64,000 bases of DNA, taken from NCBI GenBank assembly GCA_900471815.1, contig UICE01000001.1:149114-213113 (forward strand), given 5' to 3'. Both the position numbers and the translations under genes were made by a program. The notes under the pieces are model-generated. The model had not been told where the DNA came from, ran no database searches, and saw only the letters and a list, made by a program, of their open reading frames with translations. Shown piece after piece: positions 55,097 through 64,000 of the stretch. The stretch is from Hyphomicrobiales bacterium (GTDB taxonomy: Bacteria; Pseudomonadota; Alphaproteobacteria; Rhizobiales; Rhizobiaceae). The stretch's first letter is position 1. The number at the start of each line of letters is the position of its first letter.

Positions 55097-55444
55097 ATGA
55101 ATGACACTCCTTGGATCAACCTATTCTCCTACGGGACCCTGCAATTGGAGAGCGTTCAAATATCGTCGTTCGGGCGGTTGCTTACCGGTTACAAGGATGC
55201 CATTCCGGGGTTCAGCCGCTCAATGGTGGAAATCACTGATCCCGATGTCATTCGGGCAAGCGGTAGCAATGTTCATCCCATTGTCAGGCCGAGCAGTAAT
55301 CCTGCAGACGAGGTAGAGGGAACCCTATTTCACATTACCGAGCAAGAACTCGCTGCTGCCGATGCCTATGAGGTTTCAGACTACAAGCGAATTGAAGTCC
55401 GCCTGAAATCCGGCATCAAAGCCTGGGTCTATGTAAAGGCCTAA
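55097..55444 (+). CDS. Gamma-glutamylcyclotransferase/AIG2-like protein
   Basis: A 115-residue protein of the GGCT/AIG2 fold. The nucleotide/substrate loop signature YGTL is at residues 12-15 ([13 protein letters not shown]), a likely catalytic Glu lies at 72-74 ([11 protein letters not shown]), and [16 protein letters not shown] is the usual C-terminal motif. It may cyclise gamma-glutamyl peptides to 5-oxoproline, but small members have unknown substrates. It is on plus, between rpsO and truB, and its stop overlaps the truB end by 4 bases. It interrupts the otherwise minus-strand operon. Confidence 0.85.
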   Translation: MNDTPWINLFSYGTLQLESVQISSFGRLLTGYKDAIPGFSRSMVEITDPDVIRASGSNVHPIVRPSSNPADEVEGTLFHITEQELAAADAYEVSDYKRIEVRLKSGIKAWVYVKA

Positions 55445-56412
55445 TGCGCAAAAACCCGCTTGGGGTTGAATTGTCCATGCTCGATAAAGCCAATGGCTAG
55501 AAGCTTGCCCTTGGCTGTTACACAGGCCTCATCAGCCTCCACAGGTGCGTCACGGCCTCGCAAAATAATCGGATTGCCCATGCGAATCCGATGCGCCTGA
55601 TCGTCAGATATGGCAATTTGCGGCAGACTTTCCAGCGCAGCGCCCGTATCGATCAAAAAGGCATCCATAACAGAGAAACGTTCGGCAAGACGCTCATATG
55701 AGCCTTCGTCACCCTCCCCTTCGGCAGGTGCCGGGGGATGTGCAGCTTCAAGTTCTTCGAGTGTTACAAAATCTGCCTCATCGAAAGGCGCAACTTCCGT
55801 TCGACGCAGATCGGCAATGTGGCCGTAACAGCCAAGATCACGACCCATATCGCGGGCGAGCGAGCGCACGTAGGTGCCTTTGCCACACTCAACTTCAAAA
55901 ATTGCAGTAGCCTCGTCAGGGCGTTCAATCAGCTCAAGCCGGTCAATCTCGACTTCTCGCGCAGGTATCTCGACCTCTTCGCCGCCGCGTGCCAGATCAT
56001 AGGCCCGTTCGCCAGCGATCTTGATGGCTGAGAATTTCGGTGGAGTCTGCTGAATCACGCCAGTATATTTCGGCAGTACCGCCTTGATCGCCGCTTCGTC
56101 TGGGCGATTATCCGATGTAGCGCTGATTTCACCTTCCAGATCATCTGTCGTGCGTTCGGCACCCCAGCTCACCGTGAAGCGATAAATCTTTGTGCCATCC
56201 ATCACATAGGGCACGGTTTTGGTCGCCTCGCCCAGTGCAATCGGCAACATGCCCGAAGCCAAGGGATCAAGCGTGCCCGCATGACCAGCTTTTTCCGCTT
56301 TGAACAGCCATTTTATCTTGGAGACGGCCTCCGTCGAGCCCATGCCTTTCGGCTTGTCAAAGATCAGCCAGCCGGATACCGGACGGCCCTTTTTCTTGCG
56401 CTGTCTTGCCAT
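55441..56412 (-). CDS. truB: tRNA pseudouridine(55) synthase TruB
   Basis: A 323-residue enzyme that makes pseudouridine 55 in the T-loop of tRNAs. [18 protein letters not shown] opens the domain, and the catalytic Asp lies in [35 protein letters not shown] and [14 protein letters not shown] are further family motifs. The first base follows the rbfA stop directly, so the two are co-translated. A charged loop (about residues 220-240) is an expansion seen in alphaproteobacteria. Confidence 0.97.
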   Translation of the reverse strand: MARQRKKKGRPVSGWLIFDKPKGMGSTEAVSKIKWLFKAEKAGHAGTLDPLASGMLPIALGEATKTVPYVMDGTKIYRFTVSWGAERTTDDLEGEISATSDNRPDEAAIKAVLPKYTGVIQQTPPKFSAIKIAGERAYDLARGGEEVEIPAREVEIDRLELIERPDEATAIFEVECGKGTYVRSLARDMGRDLGCYGHIADLRRTEVAPFDEADFVTLEELEAAHPPAPAEGEGDEGSYERLAERFSVMDAFLIDTGAALESLPQIAISDDQAHRIRMGNPIILRGRDAPVEADEACVTAKGKLLAIGFIEHGQFNPKRVFAH

Positions 56413-56868
56413 TTAATTATCGCCATGTCCCGGCACATCACCCGGATTCGGATCACCGCCATCATCATCGTCATGGTCATCATCCAGATCGCGTGTGACC
56501 TCCGGTTTGCGCAGCAAAGCGTCAATCTTCGCGTAATTATCGAAGCTTGTATCAATGCGAAAGCGAAACTCCGGCATATATTTCATGGATTTAAGGTATG
56601 TGCCTGCACGCCCGCGGATAAATTTAGCATGCTTGTTCAAGGCGGTAATGACACCTTCACTATCCGTTGCACCGACGGGCGATACGAAACAGGTAGCAAT
56701 CTTCAAATCCGGTGACATGCGCACTTCGGAGATTGCAATGACGGCATTCTCAAGCTTGTCATCCCGCACATCGCCCCGTTGCAGCACTTGTGAAACCGCA
56801 TGGCGCACCTGCTCGCTAACGCGTAGCTGGCGTTGAGATGGACCTGATCCGGTAGCAAAACGAGCCAT
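56413..56868 (-). CDS. rbfA: 30S ribosome-binding factor A
   Basis: A 151-residue KH-like protein that helps mature the 16S rRNA 5' end and is needed in the cold. [22 protein letters not shown] opens the fold (in pieces, [15 protein letters not shown]), and [17 protein letters not shown] is typical. The C-terminal tail is rich in Asp ([16 protein letters not shown]), a low-complexity extension that is common in rhizobia. It follows infB after a hairpin and joins truB without a gap. Confidence 0.95.
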   Translation of the reverse strand: MARFATGSGPSQRQLRVSEQVRHAVSQVLQRGDVRDDKLENAVIAISEVRMSPDLKIATCFVSPVGATDSEGVITALNKHAKFIRGRAGTYLKSMKYMPEFRFRIDTSFDNYAKIDALLRKPEVTRDLDDDHDDDDGGDPNPGDVPGHGDN

Positions 56869-56892
56869 TATTACCTATCCAGACAAACAAGA

Positions 56893-56919
56893 GATCGCCG
56901 GATTACTATTCCGGCGATC
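56893..56919 (-). other. Perfect hairpin between infB and rbfA
   Basis: A 10-bp perfect stem GATCGCCGGA/TCCGGCGATC encloses a 7-base loop. No T run follows on minus, so it is probably not a simple terminator. It may protect the upstream mRNA end or be a processing site. Confidence 0.6.
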
Positions 56920-56947
56920 CTGTTATCAATAATCGAGACGCTTGAGT

Positions 56948-59767
56948 TTAGAGCGTGCGGGTTACATGTTCGACGCGGAAAGCTTCGATTGTATCGCCTG
57001 CGCGAATATCCTCGTAGTTTTCAAACGCCATACCGCATTCCTGACCCATTGGCACTTCGGATACTTCATCCTTGAAGCGCTTGAGCGTCTTGAGCTTGCC
57101 TTCGTGGATGACAACGTTGTCGCGGATAAGGCGTACGCCTGCACCACGTTCGACCTTGCCTTCCGTGACACGACAACCGGCGACCTTGCCGACCTTCGTG
57201 ATATTGAAGACTTCCAGAATTTCCGCATTGCCGATGAAGGTTTCGCGGCGTTCTGGAGAAAGAAGACCGGACATTGCTGCTTTCACATCATCGACCAGAT
57301 CGTAGATGATGTTGTAGTAGCGAATTTCGATGCCTTCGCGTTCAGCCAGATCACGAGCCTGCTTGTTGGCGCGTACGTTGAAGCCGATGATTGCAGCGTT
57401 CGATGCTTCTGCAAGCGCGATATCACTTTCGGTGATTCCGCCCGCACCCGAATGGATGATGCGCGCCCGTACTTCTTCAGTACCTAGCTTGTCGAGAGCG
57501 CCGGCAATGGCTTCGATTGAGCCCTGTACGTCACCCTTGATGAGCAACGGGAACTCTTTCAAGCCGGTAACTTGCAACTGGCTCATCATCTGCTCAAGCG
57601 ATCCGCGAGAACCGGCTTGCTTGGCCACAGCCTTTTCACGGGCCAGACGTGTGCGATATTCGGAAATCTCGCGTGCCTTGGCTTCGTTTTCAACAACGGC
57701 AAAACGATCACCCGCCTGTGGCGGTCCGCCAAGACCGAGAACCTCAACCGGCATGGCCGGTCCGGCATCCTTCATGTTTTCGCCACGGTCATTGATCAGT
57801 GCGCGAACACGGCCCCATTCACTACCGGCAACAATGATGTCGCCAGGGTGCAGAGTACCCTTCTGCACGAGAACAGTAGCCACCGAACCGCGACCGCGAT
57901 CAAGCTTGGCTTCGATAACCACGCCTTCCGCCGTACGAATTGGATCGGCCTTGAGATCCAGAACTTCTGCCTGAAGCAAGATTGTTTCAAGAAGCTTGTC
58001 CAGGCCAACGCCGGTTTTCGCAGACACCTCAACGTCCAGCGTTTCGCCGCCCATCGATTCTACAAAAACTTCGTGCTGAAGCAATCCGTTACGCACCTTC
58101 TGCGGATCGGCAGAAGGCTTGTCGATCTTGTTGATCGCGACAATGATCGGAACGCCTGCCGCCTTGGCATGATTGATTGATTCAATCGTCTGCGGCATCA
58201 CGCTATCATCAGCCGCAACCACCAGAATGGCGATATCGGTTGCTTGGGCACCGCGTGCGCGCATTGCCGTGAAGGCAGCGTGGCCCGGCGTATCGATGAA
58301 GGTGATCTTCTGACCGTTCTGCTCGACTTGGTAAGCACCAATATGCTGGGTAATGCCACCGGCTTCACCGGATACAACGTTCGCCTTGCGGATAGCGTCC
58401 AGCAATGAAGTCTTGCCGTGATCGACGTGACCCATAATGGTGACAACAGGTGGCCGTGATACGAATGCACCCTGATCATCCTGAACGTTAAAGATGCCCT
58501 CTTCAACATCCGATTCGGCAACGCGGCGAACCGTGTGACCGAATTCTTCGGCAATCAGCTGAGCCATATCGGCATCGATCAAATCGCCCGGCTTCATCAT
58601 CTGGCCTTCTTTCATCAAATACTTGATGACGTCGACCGAACGCTCAGCCATACGCTGGGCAAGTTCCTGAATGGTGATGGTTTCCGGCAGAACGACTTCA
58701 CGCGCGATCTTTTCGCGTGTTTCCTGCTGCATGCCGCGCTTGAACTTCTCCTGGCGGCGGCGCATGGCGGAAAGCGAACGGCTGCGGCCTTCATCATTGA
58801 GCGCAGAGCCCAATGTCAGCTTGCCGCGACGGCGTTCATCTTCACCTTTGACAACCTTAGGGGTGCGAACTTCAGGCTTTGCCGGGGCAGCACTGCTGCC
58901 GCGACGCGCGCCTGCCGGACCACCGCGGCGGGTCTCTTCTTCTTCCGCAACATTGGTCTTGCGAACGGATACTTTCGAGCTAGCCTCTTCAGTAGCGGCA
59001 GACTCGGGTTGACGCTTGCGTGATTCTTCTTCAGCGCGCTGCTTGGCCTGAGCTTCCTTGCGCAGACGCTCTTCTTCTTCTGCCTGACGGCGAGCGGATT
59101 CTTCACGCTCCTTGGCGCGCAACGCATCTTCTTCTGCGCGACGGGCAGCTTCGATAGCTGCTTTGGCCCGATCCTCAATATCGCGTGCTTTAGACCCTTC
59201 AAGAGCCTTGCGGCGCGCTTCAAGCTCGGCTGCCGATAGCGTATTCAAGACCATGCCTGAACGATCATTCGGCCGCTGACCGGACGAACGGTATGGCTGT
59301 CCGGGACGCTGCGGCGATGATGGTTGAGCCCCACCGCGCTGCGCAGGGCGAGCAGGGGTGGCCGGTGCCGTAGCCTTGCTGGATGGAGCGGCAGCGGGTG
59401 CCGGCGCAGCCGAGCGAGGTTCTGGCGCAGGTGCAGGAGCAGCAGCAACTGGCTGAGGCGCAGCGGCAGCTGGCTGGGATACAGCCGGCGCAACTGGTGC
59501 CGCCGTCACTGGTGCAGCAGGCGCTGGCGCAGCAGGCGCTGTCTGAACAGGTGCTGGCGCTGGAGCCGGAGCAGCAACAGGTGCAACCTCCGGCTTCTGG
59601 TCCGGCAGGCTGAACTTGCGCTTCTTCGTTTCAACGACAACAGACTTCGTCCGCCCGTGGCTGAAATTCTGGCGCACCGTGCTTTGTTCGATACCGGGCC
59701 GCTTCAGGGTCAGGGTTTTCTTATTGACGCCAAGCGTCTTGTCGTCTGTCGATTTTATATCGCTCAT
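56948..59767 (-). CDS. infB: Translation initiation factor IF-2
   Basis: A 939-residue GTPase that brings initiator tRNA to the 30S subunit. The N-terminal part is long and of low complexity: Pro/Ala-rich (about 61-140), then a charged coiled coil (about 180-255). The IF2_N domain lies near 360-410. The GTPase shows G1 GHVDHGKT (446-453), DTPGHAAF and NKID. Domains II to IV follow to the end. The start overlaps the stop of the ylxR-type gene by 4 bases. Confidence 0.97.
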   Translation of the reverse strand: MSDIKSTDDKTLGVNKKTLTLKRPGIEQSTVRQNFSHGRTKSVVVETKKRKFSLPDQKPEVAPVAAPAPAPAPVQTAPAAPAPAAPVTAAPVAPAVSQPAAAAPQPVAAAPAPAPEPRSAAPAPAAAPSSKATAPATPARPAQRGGAQPSSPQRPGQPYRSSGQRPNDRSGMVLNTLSAAELEARRKALEGSKARDIEDRAKAAIEAARRAEEDALRAKEREESARRQAEEEERLRKEAQAKQRAEEESRKRQPESAATEEASSKVSVRKTNVAEEEETRRGGPAGARRGSSAAPAKPEVRTPKVVKGEDERRRGKLTLGSALNDEGRSRSLSAMRRRQEKFKRGMQQETREKIAREVVLPETITIQELAQRMAERSVDVIKYLMKEGQMMKPGDLIDADMAQLIAEEFGHTVRRVAESDVEEGIFNVQDDQGAFVSRPPVVTIMGHVDHGKTSLLDAIRKANVVSGEAGGITQHIGAYQVEQNGQKITFIDTPGHAAFTAMRARGAQATDIAILVVAADDSVMPQTIESINHAKAAGVPIIVAINKIDKPSADPQKVRNGLLQHEVFVESMGGETLDVEVSAKTGVGLDKLLETILLQAEVLDLKADPIRTAEGVVIEAKLDRGRGSVATVLVQKGTLHPGDIIVAGSEWGRVRALINDRGENMKDAGPAMPVEVLGLGGPPQAGDRFAVVENEAKAREISEYRTRLAREKAVAKQAGSRGSLEQMMSQLQVTGLKEFPLLIKGDVQGSIEAIAGALDKLGTEEVRARIIHSGAGGITESDIALAEASNAAIIGFNVRANKQARDLAEREGIEIRYYNIIYDLVDDVKAAMSGLLSPERRETFIGNAEILEVFNITKVGKVAGCRVTEGKVERGAGVRLIRDNVVIHEGKLKTLKRFKDEVSEVPMGQECGMAFENYEDIRAGDTIEAFRVEHVTRTL

Positions 59768-60405
59768 TCCGTTTCCGTTTCCTTCGCAGCAGTTGCCGCT
59801 TTAGCGCTGGTCTGCTCGTCCAGACCCACGCGAAAATGCTGTAGCATCCAGACTCGTTTCATGAGTCCGGCAGCTGCCCTCCCTCTGAGTACGGCAGCAT
59901 GTATCACATTAACCCCACCCAATGCCAAATCCATTTCATCGCTACTGAACAATGAAAGGGCGGGTATATCAGGTCCGTCGGCATAAACTACCGAACGCCG
60001 GGCCTGGTCAAGCTTTCGGACGCCGTCTTCCGCTGCTTCAGAAGCATGCAGCACAAGTCCTGCTGTGCCGTTGCGGATGGCGATATCCACTTTTGCGGCC
60101 CCTGTTATCACAACACCGGCCTTTCGCGCCAACCCAAAACTTCCCAAAGCCGATTTTACCAGCATCTGGTCGACGATCTGCCCGAAATTATCGGGAACTG
60201 TCACCGCTGTTTTCAGTCCACGCGGGAAAAGCTTTCGCTTTACCGCTTCGTCAATATAGCGCCGCTGGGCCTTGACCCAACATCCCCGTCCGGGAAGGTT
60301 GTGCTTTAAGTCAGCAACAACCGATCCATCGGGGCCAGCTACAAACCGGATCATGTCATCGACAGAACCTGCTTCACGCGTGACGATGCACGTTCTGTCG
60401 TTCAT
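59764..60405 (-). CDS. YlxR-L7Ae RNA-binding protein
   Basis: A 213-residue protein with an N-terminal YlxR (DUF448) domain (residues 1-80) containing the variant signature RGCWV and an L7Ae-like domain (about 90-190) with [19 protein letters not shown]. In many bacteria these are two separate small genes between nusA and infB; here they are fused, as is usual in alphaproteobacteria. The start at 60405 has GGAAG five bases upstream; ATG 60417 is the alternative. A role in ribosome or RNA maturation is likely. Confidence 0.88.
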   Translation of the reverse strand: MNDRTCIVTREAGSVDDMIRFVAGPDGSVVADLKHNLPGRGCWVKAQRRYIDEAVKRKLFPRGLKTAVTVPDNFGQIVDQMLVKSALGSFGLARKAGVVITGAAKVDIAIRNGTAGLVLHASEAAEDGVRKLDQARRSVVYADGPDIPALSLFSSDEMDLALGGVNVIHAAVLRGRAAAGLMKRVWMLQHFRVGLDEQTSAKAATAAKETETE

Positions 60406-60433
60406 ATCCGCTTCCATTTTCAAGCTACTGGGC

Positions 60434-62035
60434 TCAGCCAGCAACCTCTTCTTCAGCGTCGGCTTCGGTCTCGGTTGCAACGAGATCATCTTCCGTGATC
60501 CATCCAGCCTTCAAACGAGCAGCGAGCACCATCTGTTCCGCATCTGCACGGCTTACTTCAAATGCCGACAAAATGCCGGGGAAATTTACAGTTTCCCCGT
60601 CCTTGCGCTCACGCCATCCGGTCAGTTCGTCAACAGCATAGCCAGCAAAGTCTTCCACGGTTTTGACACCGTCTTCACCGACGGCAACCAGAATCGCGTT
60701 GGTCATGCCTGGCAGATCACGAAGTTCGTCCGAGACACCCAATTCCTTGCGGCGGGCATCACGCTCTTCTTCGATTCGGCCCAGATATTCCTGCGCGCGC
60801 TGTTGAATTTCAGTCGCCGTGTCCTCGTCGAAACCATCGATCGAGGAAATATCGTCGCTATCAACATAAGCGATTTCTTCAACGCTGGCAAAACCTTCGG
60901 AGGCAAGAACCTGACCGACCATTTCATCAACGTCCAAGGCTTCCATGAACAGGTTGGAGCGTTCGACAAATTCCTTCTGACGGCGCTCGGACTCTTCCTG
61001 CTCTGTGAGGATGTCGATATCCCAGCCTGTCAATTGCGAGGCCAAGCGGACATTCTGACCGCGACGACCGATCGCTAGTGATAATTGGTCATCCGGAACC
61101 ACAACTTCAATACGCTCGGCATCTTCATCGAGAACAACTTTGGAAACTTCCGCCGGCTGCAATGCATTAACGATGAAGGAAGCAGGCTCTGGTGACCAAG
61201 GAATAATGTCGATCTTTTCGCCCTGAAGCTCACCGACAACAGCCTGAACGCGCGAACCACGCATACCGACGCAAGCGCCGACTGGATCAATCGACGAATC
61301 GCGCGAAATAACAGCAATTTTAGCGCGTGAACCCGGATCACGGGCTACTGATTTGATTTCAATGATGCCGTCATAAATTTCCGGTACTTCCATGGTGAAA
61401 AGTTTCGCCATGAATTGCGGGTGCGTGCGGCTCAGGAAAATCTGTGGACCGCGCTGTTCGCGGCGCACATCATAAACATAGGCGCGGACACGGTCCCCAT
61501 AGCGGAAAGTTTCGCGGGGGATCAATTCGTCACGACGAACAATAGCTTCACCGCGACCGAGATCGACGATCACATTGCCATATTCAACGCGCTTGACGCT
61601 ACCATTGATGATTTCGCCGACGCGATCCTTGTATTCGTCATACTGGCGGTCGCGCTCTGCTTCGCGCACTTTCTGCACGATAACCTGTTTTGCAGACTGT
61701 GCCGCGATGCGACCGAAATCCATCGGAGGCAATTGGTCCGCAAGGAAATCGCCTGGCTGCGCATCAGGGTTACGATCGCGGGCGGCATCCATACCAATCT
61801 GCGTGACCGGATCTTCAACGGTTTCGACGACTTCAAGCAGGCGTTGCAACTTGATTTCGCCCGTCTTGGCGTTGATGTCGGCGCGGATATTGGTTTCCTG
61901 GCCATAACGCGAGCGCGCAGCTTTCTGAATGGCATCGGCCATAGCCGCAATAACGATCTCGCGGTCAATCGACTTCTCGCGCGCAACCGCGTCGGCGATC
62001 TGCAGAAGTTCTAGCCTGTTTGCACTGACTGCCAT
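60434..62035 (-). CDS. nusA: Transcription termination/antitermination factor NusA
   Basis: A 533-residue RNA polymerase-binding factor. An N-terminal polymerase-binding domain (1-130) is followed by S1 (about 135-200, GEIINGSVKRVEYGNVIVDLG in pieces such as KRVEYGNVIVDLGRGEAI), two KH domains (to about 345, with CVGMRGSRVQAVVGEL) and two C-terminal helix-hairpin-helix repeats with an acidic tail. The start at 62035 is preceded by AAGGAGAAGAAA. It follows rimP after 62 bases and precedes the ylxR-type gene by 28 bases. Confidence 0.97.
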   Translation of the reverse strand: MAVSANRLELLQIADAVAREKSIDREIVIAAMADAIQKAARSRYGQETNIRADINAKTGEIKLQRLLEVVETVEDPVTQIGMDAARDRNPDAQPGDFLADQLPPMDFGRIAAQSAKQVIVQKVREAERDRQYDEYKDRVGEIINGSVKRVEYGNVIVDLGRGEAIVRRDELIPRETFRYGDRVRAYVYDVRREQRGPQIFLSRTHPQFMAKLFTMEVPEIYDGIIEIKSVARDPGSRAKIAVISRDSSIDPVGACVGMRGSRVQAVVGELQGEKIDIIPWSPEPASFIVNALQPAEVSKVVLDEDAERIEVVVPDDQLSLAIGRRGQNVRLASQLTGWDIDILTEQEESERRQKEFVERSNLFMEALDVDEMVGQVLASEGFASVEEIAYVDSDDISSIDGFDEDTATEIQQRAQEYLGRIEEERDARRKELGVSDELRDLPGMTNAILVAVGEDGVKTVEDFAGYAVDELTGWRERKDGETVNFPGILSAFEVSRADAEQMVLAARLKAGWITEDDLVATETEADAEEEVAG

Positions 62036-62097
62036 TTTCTTCTCCTTGGGTTCACCACCACGCTTCCTCTGCGGGCGTATGAAATTCAATCCGGTTG

Positions 62098-62751
62098 TTA
62101 GCTCTGCTCTTCGTCCGAAGCGTTCGCTTCGTCAGCGTCCGAGCTATTATCTTCTGGTATGCGGCCTTCGCGCAGATCCTTGTCGCGGCGCAATGCATCG
62201 CGAATGAGATCATCCGTTAAAATAAGACGGGCATCGGCAATCATTTCGAATGGAACCTCGACAGCTGGCTTGTCGCCATAGGTCGCCTGATCGCTTTCGA
62301 TCGTTATTGATTGATCTGTAACGTTGGCGATCCGGCCGCGAAACTTTTTCCTGCCATCGAGAACTGCGGAAGTATCAACCTTTACGATATGCCCACTCCA
62401 GACCGAAAAATCCGACTTCCGCACGAGCGGACGGTCGATCCCCGGGGAGGACACTTCCAGATGATAATTCCGGTCAATCGGATCTTCAACATCAAGAACC
62501 GGAGACAGCGTGCGGCTCACAAGCTCACAATCTTCAACGGTCATGGTGCCATCGTTCCGCTCAGTCATAATCTGTAGCGTAAGTCCATTAAGACCTGAAA
62601 GGCGCGCCCGAACAAGCCGGAAACCTATAGACTGAAGTACCGGCTCAATAATTGAAGCAACACGTGCATCAATGCCGGTTTCCGTAATAATACGCTCTTC
62701 CAGGCCAGTTGCCGGTATAGCTTGCTCTTCTGTATTGGTGCCGTCTGTCAC
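62098..62751 (-). CDS. rimP: Ribosome maturation factor RimP
   Basis: A 217-residue factor that helps build the 30S subunit. The family segments [22 protein letters not shown] (in pieces, [14 protein letters not shown]) and [14 protein letters not shown] are present, and the C-terminal Asp/Glu-rich tail is long (about 190-217). The start is a GTG at 62751, eight bases after AAGGA; the frame beyond it lacks support. It is the first gene of the rimP-nusA-ylxR-infB-rbfA-truB run, the standard order. The promoter should lie in the gap up to 63019. Confidence 0.95.
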   Translation of the reverse strand: MTDGTNTEEQAIPATGLEERIITETGIDARVASIIEPVLQSIGFRLVRARLSGLNGLTLQIMTERNDGTMTVEDCELVSRTLSPVLDVEDPIDRNYHLEVSSPGIDRPLVRKSDFSVWSGHIVKVDTSAVLDGRKKFRGRIANVTDQSITIESDQATYGDKPAVEVPFEMIADARLILTDDLIRDALRRDKDLREGRIPEDNSSDADEANASDEEQS

Positions 62752-63019
62752 GCAAATTTTCCTTGTTTTGGCCCCAAGAAACAAAAAAGAGCGGGACCTG
62801 TGTGGACCCACCCCTGTTCTAACGACCAAGAATATACGATCTATATACCGAAACGGGCGGAGACTTTCAAGCGCCGTGACAAATTTCTGCGAACCCAGAC
62901 CTCCTGTGGTCTGTATAGGTCAATTCGCATAGCTGCCTTGCATAAGAAGCTCTTACTAAACTTGCCTCTCATCCCTATCTTTGTTGCATCGCAATATAAA
63001 CGCGAAAAGGATGAATAAA
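62752..63019. promoter_or_regulatory. Divergent promoter region of rimP and the small 54-residue gene
   Basis: A 268-base gap contains no gene. It must hold the rimP operon promoter (minus) and that of the small plus-strand gene. No clear operator or riboswitch was found. Confidence 0.4.
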
Positions 63020-63184
63020 ATGAGCAAGAATTCCGCAAGTTCCAAGATCAGCCGCATGCTGAACGTATTCGGCAGCGCCGTCGCAGTTGCATCAGCCACA
63101 CGCACTGGCCACCAGCCAATTGCTTCGGATCTGCGCACGCTGGGCATTGATCCGGTTCAGTTCAGCTCCATCCACCGGAACTAA
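63020..63184 (+). CDS. Small conserved-looking protein of unknown function
   Basis: A 54-residue basic protein: a start rich in Ser/Lys (SKNSASSKISR), then MLNVFGSAVAVASATRTGHQP and LRTLGIDPVQFSSIHR in shorter pieces. The pattern VFGSAVAVA...G..P...DL..LGIDP..F..I resembles a small protein that I recall across Hyphomicrobiales and has no assigned role. AAAAGGA lies 8 bases before the ATG, which supports translation. An in-frame ATG at 63011 is the alternative. It is divergent from rimP and converges with the TctA-type gene, 26 bases away. Confidence 0.7.
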   Translation: MSKNSASSKISRMLNVFGSAVAVASATRTGHQPIASDLRTLGIDPVQFSSIHRN

Positions 63185-63210
63185 TCGGTCCGGTGGACGG
63201 TGAATGAAGC

Positions 63211-64000
63211 TTAGTCTTCGTTCGCTGCAAGCGAGGCCAGAACTTTACCTTGGCCTCGGGCACGCATGATGAGCGGTATAACCACCGCACAGACAGCCAG
63301 AACCAGCAAGGTTACCGCGATTGGTGACCCGACCAATACAGAGAAGTCGCCCTGACTGATCTGGATGGCGCGACGTAATTGCGTTTCAGCCATCGGGCCA
63401 AGGATAAGGCCGACAACAACCGGCGCAATCGGATAACCGAATTGCCGCATGAAGTAGCCAAACAATCCAAAAAGTATCAGCATTGCCAATTCGAACGAGA
63501 AGGCGAGCCATCCAAGTTGAAAGACTGCGGAATTTGCTCCTATCGTGCCTAACGTCGCGAAAACAAGAATGCCCGCATAAAGCCATGGCTTGGGAATAGA
63601 CAGCAAGCGCACCCAAAGGCCGATAAGTGGCAGATTCAGCACCAGCAGCATAAGGTTGGCTACCAGAAGGCTGGCAATCAAGCCCCACACCAATTGCGGG
63701 CTTGTTACAAACAGCAATGGCCCGGGCTGAAGTCCGAATTGCTGGAAACCCGCAAGCATGATCGCTGCAGTTGCAGTTGTCGGCAAACCAAGCGTCAGCA
63801 GTGGAACCAATGTACCTGCGGCAGAGGCATTATTGGCCGCTTCCGGTCCTGCCACACCCTCAATCGCGCCATGACCAAACTCTTCCGGCTTTTTCGCAAG
63901 TTGCTTTTCCACGGAGTAGGAAAGGAACGTACCGATTTCAGCACCGCCGGCAGGCATTGCCCCGATAGGAAAGCCGATAAATGTTCCGCGCAGCCATGGC
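63211..64000 (-). CDS. Tripartite tricarboxylate transporter permease TctA (partial)
   Basis: The C-terminal 263 codons of a large TctA-family membrane permease; the 5' end lies beyond the window. The frame runs open to the edge, with [21 protein letters not shown] at its start in pieces ([19 protein letters not shown]), [20 protein letters not shown] and [11 protein letters not shown], all family signatures. About six hydrophobic helices follow. TctA works with a small TctB protein and a periplasmic binding protein TctC to import citrate-like acids; those genes would lie outside. An internal ATG at 63957 is not the true start. Confidence 0.92.
   Translation of the reverse strand, partial: PWLRGTFIGFPIGAMPAGGAEIGTFLSYSVEKQLAKKPEEFGHGAIEGVAGPEAANNASAAGTLVPLLTLGLPTTATAAIMLAGFQQFGLQPGPLLFVTSPQLVWGLIASLLVANLMLLVLNLPLIGLWVRLLSIPKPWLYAGILVFATLGTIGANSAVFQLGWLAFSFELAMLILFGLFGYFMRQFGYPIAPVVVGLILGPMAETQLRRAIQISQGDFSVLVGSPIAVTLLVLAVCAVVIPLIMRARGQGKVLASLAANED

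Noticed and set aside
59245-59986. Open frames on both strands rich in Arg/Leu or Gln opposite the IF-2 N-terminus
   Set aside because: They mirror the Pro/Ala-rich codons of infB and have no independent support.

Overview
The window looks like the chromosome of an alphaproteobacterium of the order Hyphomicrobiales, most probably Brucellaceae (Brucella/Ochrobactrum, Pseudochrobactrum or a close relative). The reasons are the dnaA-dnaN-recF block beside rpsT, mutM and an enoyl-CoA hydratase, a DnaA sequence very like the one I remember from Brucella, an Irr-type Fur regulator beside fabA-fabB-fabI, and the order rimP-nusA-ylxR-infB-rbfA-truB-rpsO-pnp. This assignment comes from recalled family and synteny knowledge, not from a search. 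No tRNA, rRNA, CRISPR array, insertion sequence or prophage was seen.

Layout. 0-2.7 kb: M17 aminopeptidase, MarR-type regulator and NlpC/P60 hydrolase, all on minus. 2.8-14.5 kb: a complete tad/cpa locus for a type IVc (Flp) pilus. Flp pilin, CpaA, CpaB, CpaC, CpaD, CpaE, TadA, TadB and TadC are on minus; a TadD-like TPR lipoprotein, a stand-alone pilus N-domain protein and two TadE/TadF pseudopilins are on plus. 14.7-16.9 kb: a membrane histidine kinase overlapping a FixJ/LuxR-type response regulator, possibly controlling the pilus. 16.95-19.4 kb: a broken autotransporter adhesin with 363-bp tandem repeats, followed by about 1.2 kb of AT-rich DNA without genes.

20.5-28.9 kb: deoB overlapping mutM, echA, rpsT with a strong terminator, a long dnaA leader, then dnaA, dnaN and recF. 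29-40.5 kb is an accessory-looking block: lactate permease, small stress proteins, an SRPBCC/ArsR pair, a TetR/MFS efflux pair with three palindromic operators between them, an intact 912-residue autotransporter, a DUF2778 (Tlde1-like) membrane protein, a class III cyclase-like membrane protein, and sugE behind a guanidine-II (mini-ykkC) riboswitch. REP-like inverted repeats cluster in its gaps.

40.6-47.5 kb: moeB, the two subunits of an aconitase X enzyme, a 2-hydroxyacid dehydrogenase, an SH3 protein and a divergent MFS/LysR pair. 47.6-51 kb: irr divergent from fabA-fabB-fabI (unsaturated fatty acid synthesis) with a terminator after fabI. 51-62.8 kb: an RsmC-like methyltransferase, then the minus-strand translation/RNA operon rimP to pnp, interrupted by a plus-strand gamma-glutamylcyclotransferase-like gene. 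63-64 kb: a 54-residue conserved-looking small protein and the 3' part of a TctA-type permease cut by the window edge.

I found no clearly new multi-gene system. The observations most worth following are the riboswitch/sugE unit, the deletion-plus-frameshift in the repeat autotransporter, the REP-like repeats, the kinase/regulator pair beside the pilus locus, and the 11.6-kb block between recF and moeB.
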